Origin: Anaerolineae bacterium
GTDB lineage: Bacteria > Chloroflexota > Anaerolineae > Promineifilales > Promineifilaceae
Assembly (NCBI GenBank): GCA_028277515.1
Contig: JANQGC010000031.1
Location: forward strand, 1-16,334
Reading direction: 5' to 3'
DNA: 16,334 nt
The translations under genes and the position numbers were made by a program. The notes beneath the pieces were generated by a model. The model searched no databases. It was not told the origin of the DNA and was given only the letters and a program-made list of their open reading frames with translations. Position 1 is the first letter of the stretch. Each line of letters begins with the position of its first letter. Shown in pieces: positions 14,116 to 16,334 of the stretch.

Positions 14116-14145
14116 AAGATAACGTATTTACCGGCTATGGGTCAA
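14116..14145 (-). promoter_or_regulatory. promoter of the mgtC-pyrC operon
   Basis: On the - strand, TTGACC (14140-14145) is followed after 18 bases by TATCTT (14116-14121). The ATG at 14070 is 45 bases further on, with GGAGGT before it. The -35 matches 5 of 6 consensus bases and the -10 matches 4 of 6. Confidence 0.5.
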
Positions 14146-14161
14146 GTCCTACCACGCTATC

Positions 14162-14201
14162 GGGTGTAGTTACAAATCATACACAAAAAGTAACCACACC
14201 C
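14162..14201. promoter_or_regulatory. 12-base dyad upstream of the mgtC-like promoter
   Basis: GGGTGTAGTTAC (14162-14173) and GTAACCACACCC (14190-14201) are inverted repeats with one mismatch and a 16-base spacer. In - strand RNA the mismatch becomes a G-U pair. It lies 16 bases upstream of the -35, so an activator or repressor site is more likely than a leader hairpin. Confidence 0.4.
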
Positions 14202-14226
14202 CGCGCCATCTGCTGCTAATGACATT

Positions 14227-14347
14227 GTAGCGCGAGCTTTCCAGCTCGCGGTTGTAATGCAAGAAGCCTTTTTTTGCTTGAACAAATTGGGCAATTTGTA
14301 GCGCGATTTGGCAAATCGCGCTAGCCGATTTATCAAATCGGCCTACA
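14227..14347. repeat. cluster of palindromic hairpin elements (TGTAG...CTACA)
   Basis: Four short hairpins stand in a row. CGCGAGCT/AGCTCGCG (14231-14250, loop TTCC) follows TGTAG. ACAAATT/AATTTGT (14282-14299, loop GGGC) is second. GCGCGATTT/AAATCGCGC (14301-14321, loop GGC) and GCCGATTT/AAATCGGC (14324-14342, loop ATC) are third and fourth. The last two are enclosed by TGTAG (14297-14301) and CTACA (14343-14347), giving a three-way-junction shape. All stems are perfect although their sequences differ. Related elements lie at 6181-6233 and 14766-14810. They resemble REP/BIME-like or small MITE-like units. Confidence 0.7.
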
Positions 14348-14417
14348 TTAAAGTTCCTTTGTTTCTGTACTCATAGGACATCGTTCGCGATGTGGAAATT
14401 CTCGAAATGAGGAAGGC

Positions 14418-14446
14418 TTGACGAACGGTCGCGGAGATAATATAAT
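14418..14446 (+). promoter_or_regulatory. csoR-copZ-copA promoter
   Basis: TTGACG (14418-14423) and a perfect TATAAT (14441-14446) are separated by the ideal 17 bases. Transcription would start near 14453, right at the G/C-rich operator. This is the best promoter match in the window. Confidence 0.8.
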
Positions 14447-14453
14447 TCTTCTT

Positions 14454-14475
14454 ACCCCTCCCCCAGGGGGGTGGG
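14454..14475 (+). promoter_or_regulatory. CsoR-type operator
   Basis: A C-run followed by a G-run forms an imperfect dyad: ACCCC (14454-14458) pairs with GGGGT (14468-14472). The wider block CCCCTCCCCC-A-GGGGGGTGGG (14455-14475) is 8 of 10 symmetric. CsoR/RcnR-family repressors bind such G/C-tract operators. It sits just past the -10 and before csoR, the usual autoregulatory position; AAGGTG (14478-14483) then serves as ribosome site. Confidence 0.7.
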
Positions 14476-14487
14476 AAAAGGTGATAC

Positions 14488-14766
14488 ATGAACGACGCAA
14501 CTAAAAAAGTGGTAAACCAGCGATTAGCCAGCGCCGCCGGTCATATTAATGGGATTGCGCGGATGGTTGACCAGGATCAATATTGTATTGATGTGATTAA
14601 GCAGATCCAGGCTGTTCAGGCGGCTCTGAATAAGGTCAGTACGATAATTCTGGATAACCATTTGCATACCTGTGTGACGACGGCCGTGCGCGGTGATGAC
14701 CCGGATGAGCGCGAAAGGGTTTTAGAAGAGGTCACCAGCGTGTTTGCGGTGACGAATAAACTGTAG
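14488..14766 (+). CDS. csoR: copper-sensing repressor CsoR
   Basis: A 92-residue all-helical metal-sensing repressor of the CsoR/RcnR/FrmR (DUF156) family. The Cu(I) ligand triad of Mycobacterium tuberculosis CsoR is C36-H61-C65. Here C33, H58 and C62 keep exactly the same spacing. Y32 before the first cysteine and the acidic E80/E81 match the second-shell residues used in allostery. An FrmR (formaldehyde) or RcnR (nickel/cobalt) role is less likely because those carry different residues at the histidine or N-terminal positions. Apo-CsoR would bind the operator at 14454-14475 and let go when Cu(I) binds. Genes for a copper chaperone and CopA follow, which settles the context. The stop codon TAG (14764-14766) is contributed by a palindromic repeat. 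Confidence 0.92.
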   Translation: MNDATKKVVNQRLASAAGHINGIARMVDQDQYCIDVIKQIQAVQAALNKVSTIILDNHLHTCVTTAVRGDDPDERERVLEEVTSVFAVTNKL

Positions 14767-14810
14767 CGTGAGCTTTCCAGCTTGCGCAGGGGACAAATCA
14801 GGCAATTTGT
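14766..14810 (+). repeat. palindromic element abutting the csoR stop
   Basis: GCGTGAGCT (14766-14774) pairs with AGCTTGCGC (14779-14787) around TTCC, nine pairs including two G-U in RNA. ACAAAT/ATTTGT (14793-14810) follows. The same two hairpin types occur in the same order at 14231-14299. In the csoR-copZ mRNA it could modulate stability or relative expression. Confidence 0.6.
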
Positions 14811-14837
14811 TTTACAAGTAATAAGGAGTAATCAATC

Positions 14838-15056
14838 ATGGCAACAAAAACTTTTGTGGTGCCCAATATTAGCTGCGGGCATTGCACACATACGGTGGAA
14901 ATGGAAGTGGGTGATCTTGCAGGCGTGACCCAGGTGAAGGCTGAACAGGATAGCAAGCAGGTCACAGTCGAATGGCAGGAGCCTGCAACGTGGGAGAAGA
15001 TTGAAGCGCTGCTGCATGAGATTAATTACCCGCCGGAGCAGCTTATACAGATTTGA
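14838..15056 (+). CDS. copZ: CopZ-like copper chaperone (HMA domain protein)
   Basis: A 72-residue protein forming a single heavy-metal-associated domain with a ferredoxin-like fold. The metal site is C13-G-H-C16 in P-N-I-S-C-G-H-C-T. The usual M/T-x-C-x-x-C has isoleucine-serine before the first cysteine, and a histidine lies within the loop. The family's Y near position 64 is present (I-N-Y-P-P). It should bind Cu(I) in the cytosol and hand it to the CopA N-terminal domains or transporter platform, and possibly to CsoR. AAGGAG (14823-14828) nine bases before ATG is a good ribosome site. It follows csoR after 71 bases that contain a palindromic element but no visible promoter, so it is part of the CsoR-controlled transcript. 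A mercury-binding role is less likely in this context. Confidence 0.9.
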   Translation: MATKTFVVPNISCGHCTHTVEMEVGDLAGVTQVKAEQDSKQVTVEWQEPATWEKIEALLHEINYPPEQLIQI

Positions 15057-15072
15057 GAGGCGAGTGAGCGGG

Positions 15073-15161
15073 CAGTAAATAGTGATCAGTAGACAGTGAA
15101 TCAGTAATCAGGATGGGTCACTGTCCACTGCTAACTGCCCACTGCTAACTGTCCACTGTCC
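15073..15161. repeat. period-7 CAGT repeat in two opposing orientations
   Basis: In the copZ-copA gap, CAGT-NNN units run rightwards from 15073 (15073, TAGT at 15080, 15087, 15094, 15102, a partial at 15109), with one eight-base step. The complementary ACTG then recurs exactly every seven bases at 15120, 15127, 15134, 15141, 15148 and 15155. CCACTGCTAACTG is directly repeated at 15125 and 15139. The two arms could fold on each other as a long imperfect hairpin. Confidence 0.75.
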
Positions 15162-15188
15162 CTAATTGACCTGTTCAGGAAGATATGT

Positions 15189-16334
15189 ATGAATAAACAA
15201 GTAACGCTGCCTGTATTGGGCATGACCTGCGCTAACTGCGTGGCGGCGGTGGAGCGAAATTCCAAAAAAGTGTCCGGCGTGACGGATGCCAATGTGAATT
15301 ATGCCAGTGAAAAGGTCACGTTTAGCTTTGATCCCGACGTGGTCAGCGCCAGGGAAGCAACCGCGCAGGTGATCGAAAAGGTTGAGCGTGCGGGCTATAA
15401 GATTCCCACGGCTACCCTGGAACTGCCATTGCTGGGCATGACCTGCGCCAACTGCGCCAATACGATTGAACGGCGTTTGAACAAGACGGATGGTGTGCTG
15501 GAGGCAGCGGTCAATTACGCCACTGAAAAGGCGCTTGTCACCTATGCCCCCGGAGCCGCAAGCCGGGCGGACCTGGTCGCGGCCGTGCGTAAGGCCGGTT
15601 ATGACGTGGTCGAAACGGATGCGGGAGAGGAGCCGCAGGATGCGGAGGCGGCAGCGCGAGCGCATGAACTGCTCCATCAGCAAACGCGCCTGGTTGTCGG
15701 GCTAATTTTTACCGTTCCCCTATTTTTACTAAGCATGGGCCGCGATTTTGGCCTGCTTGGGGAATGGGCGCACCAGCCGTGGGTCAACTGGCTGTTCCTG
15801 GCGCTGGCTACGCCGGTGCAGTTTTATGTCGGTTGGGATTATTATGTCGGCGCTTTTAAGAGCCTGCGCAATGGCAGCGCCAATATGGATGTGTTGGTGG
15901 CGATGGGTTCGTCGGTGGCCTATTTGTACAGCGTGGCCGTGCTGCTTGCCCTGACCCTGGGTTCAAGCGCGCTGGGTATGCATGTCTATTTTGAAACTTC
16001 GGCGGCGATCATCACCTTGATCGTCCTGGGCAAACTGCTGGAAGTGCGGGCCAAGGGGCGAACCAGTGAGGCGATTAAGAAGCTGATTGGTTTGCAGCCT
16101 AAAACGGCACGTATTGAGCGTAACGGTCGTGAAATGGAAGTGCTAGCCGAAGAAGTCGTCCTGGGAGACCGGGTCATTGTGCGACCCGGTGAAAAGATAC
16201 CTGTTGATGGCATTGTGGTTGACGGCCAGTCATCCGTTGATGAAAGCATGATCACCGGCGAGAGCATGCCCGCGGCCAAGCAGACCGGGGATGAGTTGAT
16301 CGGAGCGACGATCAACAAACAAGGGATGCTCATA
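15189..16334 (+). CDS. copA: copper-exporting P1B-type ATPase CopA (3' end beyond window)
   Basis: The first 382 residues of a heavy-metal P-type ATPase; the frame is open to the last base. Two N-terminal HMA domains carry G-M-T-C-A-N-C at 11-17 and 83-89. The first membrane helices lie at about 167-183, 200-215, 233-257 and 266-283. The actuator domain follows with the dephosphorylation motif T-G-E-S at 356-359, in [10 protein letters not shown]. The phosphorylation motif DKTGT and the CPC transport site lie beyond the window, so copper specificity rests on the HMA motifs and on csoR and copZ. It pumps Cu(I) out of the cytosol. AGGAAG (15177-15182) six bases before ATG fixes the start; an ATG at 15185 meets a stop at once. 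The DNA coding for both metal loops is nearly identical. Confidence 0.93.
   Translation, partial: MNKQVTLPVLGMTCANCVAAVERNSKKVSGVTDANVNYASEKVTFSFDPDVVSAREATAQVIEKVERAGYKIPTATLELPLLGMTCANCANTIERRLNKTDGVLEAAVNYATEKALVTYAPGAASRADLVAAVRKAGYDVVETDAGEEPQDAEAAARAHELLHQQTRLVVGLIFTVPLFLLSMGRDFGLLGEWAHQPWVNWLFLALATPVQFYVGWDYYVGAFKSLRNGSANMDVLVAMGSSVAYLYSVAVLLALTLGSSALGMHVYFETSAAIITLIVLGKLLEVRAKGRTSEAIKKLIGLQPKTARIERNGREMEVLAEEVVLGDRVIVRPGEKIPVDGIVVDGQSSVDESMITGESMPAAKQTGDELIGATINKQGMLI

Larger units (their letters stand above)
14071..14487. other. 417-base non-coding region between mgtC-like and csoR
   Basis: This divergent region holds, left to right, the - strand promoter of the MgtC-like gene, a 12-base dyad (14162-14201), and a cluster of palindromic hairpins (14227-14347). 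A UUCG-loop hairpin ACATCG/CGATGT (14378-14393) and the csoR promoter and operator (14418-14475) follow. No reading frame in it looks coding. Confidence 0.75.

Noticed and set aside
14221..14400. CRISPR array in the hairpin cluster
   Set aside because: The units are palindromes of differing sequence without equal-length unique spacers, and no cas genes are present.
15166..15171. TTGACC as a separate copA promoter -35
   Set aside because: The copA ATG is only 17 bases away, leaving no room for a -10 and a transcription start.
15162..15683. Long - strand frame opposite the start of copA
   Set aside because: The + strand encodes two complete HMA domains with metal loops; the - strand product has no recognisable domain.

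Overview
The window looks like a chromosomal segment of an environmental member of the Chloroflexota, probably Anaerolineae-like. This is inferred from three things: a gene remnant whose C-terminus I associate with Chloroflexota CAP-domain proteins, small two-hairpin repeats flanked by TGTAG/CTACA, and the overall gene mix. No rRNA, tRNA, CRISPR array, transposase or integrase gene is visible. Twenty protein genes (the last cut by the window edge) and one broken gene are supported.

Region 1 (1-6176, all + strand) is a tightly packed run. It holds two DoxX/DoxD-like membrane proteins, a cellulose-synthase-like membrane glycosyltransferase, a DUF2064 (TIGR04282-type) transferase, a dolichol-phosphate-mannose-synthase-like GT2, a DmpA/P1-type aminopeptidase and an UlaG-like metallo-hydrolase. 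Most junctions overlap or are separated by 10 bases or fewer, so they look co-transcribed. A tandem palindrome in front of the second DoxX gene is a likely operator.

Region 2 (6177-7863) starts with a two-hairpin element between convergent genes. A histidine phosphatase (-) and a YjbQ-family gene (+) follow, then the wreck of a CAP-domain protein gene.

Region 3 (about 7864-10138, - strand) is visibly AT-richer and lacks the hexamer CGGCCG that is frequent elsewhere. It encodes a TrmO-type tRNA methyltransferase, a stand-alone effector-binding protein and an AraC regulator with its own effector-binding domain. It may be an acquired block.

Region 4 (10139-14070, - strand) has two short operons. 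One is a LiaF/LiaI-like membrane protein, a GIY-YIG nuclease and an amidase-signature enzyme. The other is an MgtC/SapB membrane protein and a CAD-like dihydroorotase.

Region 5 (14071-16334) begins with a 417-base non-coding stretch full of hairpins. A copper-homeostasis operon (+) follows: csoR with a near-consensus promoter and a G/C-rich CsoR-type operator, a CopZ-like chaperone, and a two-HMA CopA P-type ATPase cut by the window end. The logic is classical: copper binding to CsoR releases the operator, CopZ carries Cu(I), and CopA exports it. Palindromic repeats and a period-7 CAGT repeat sit inside this operon.
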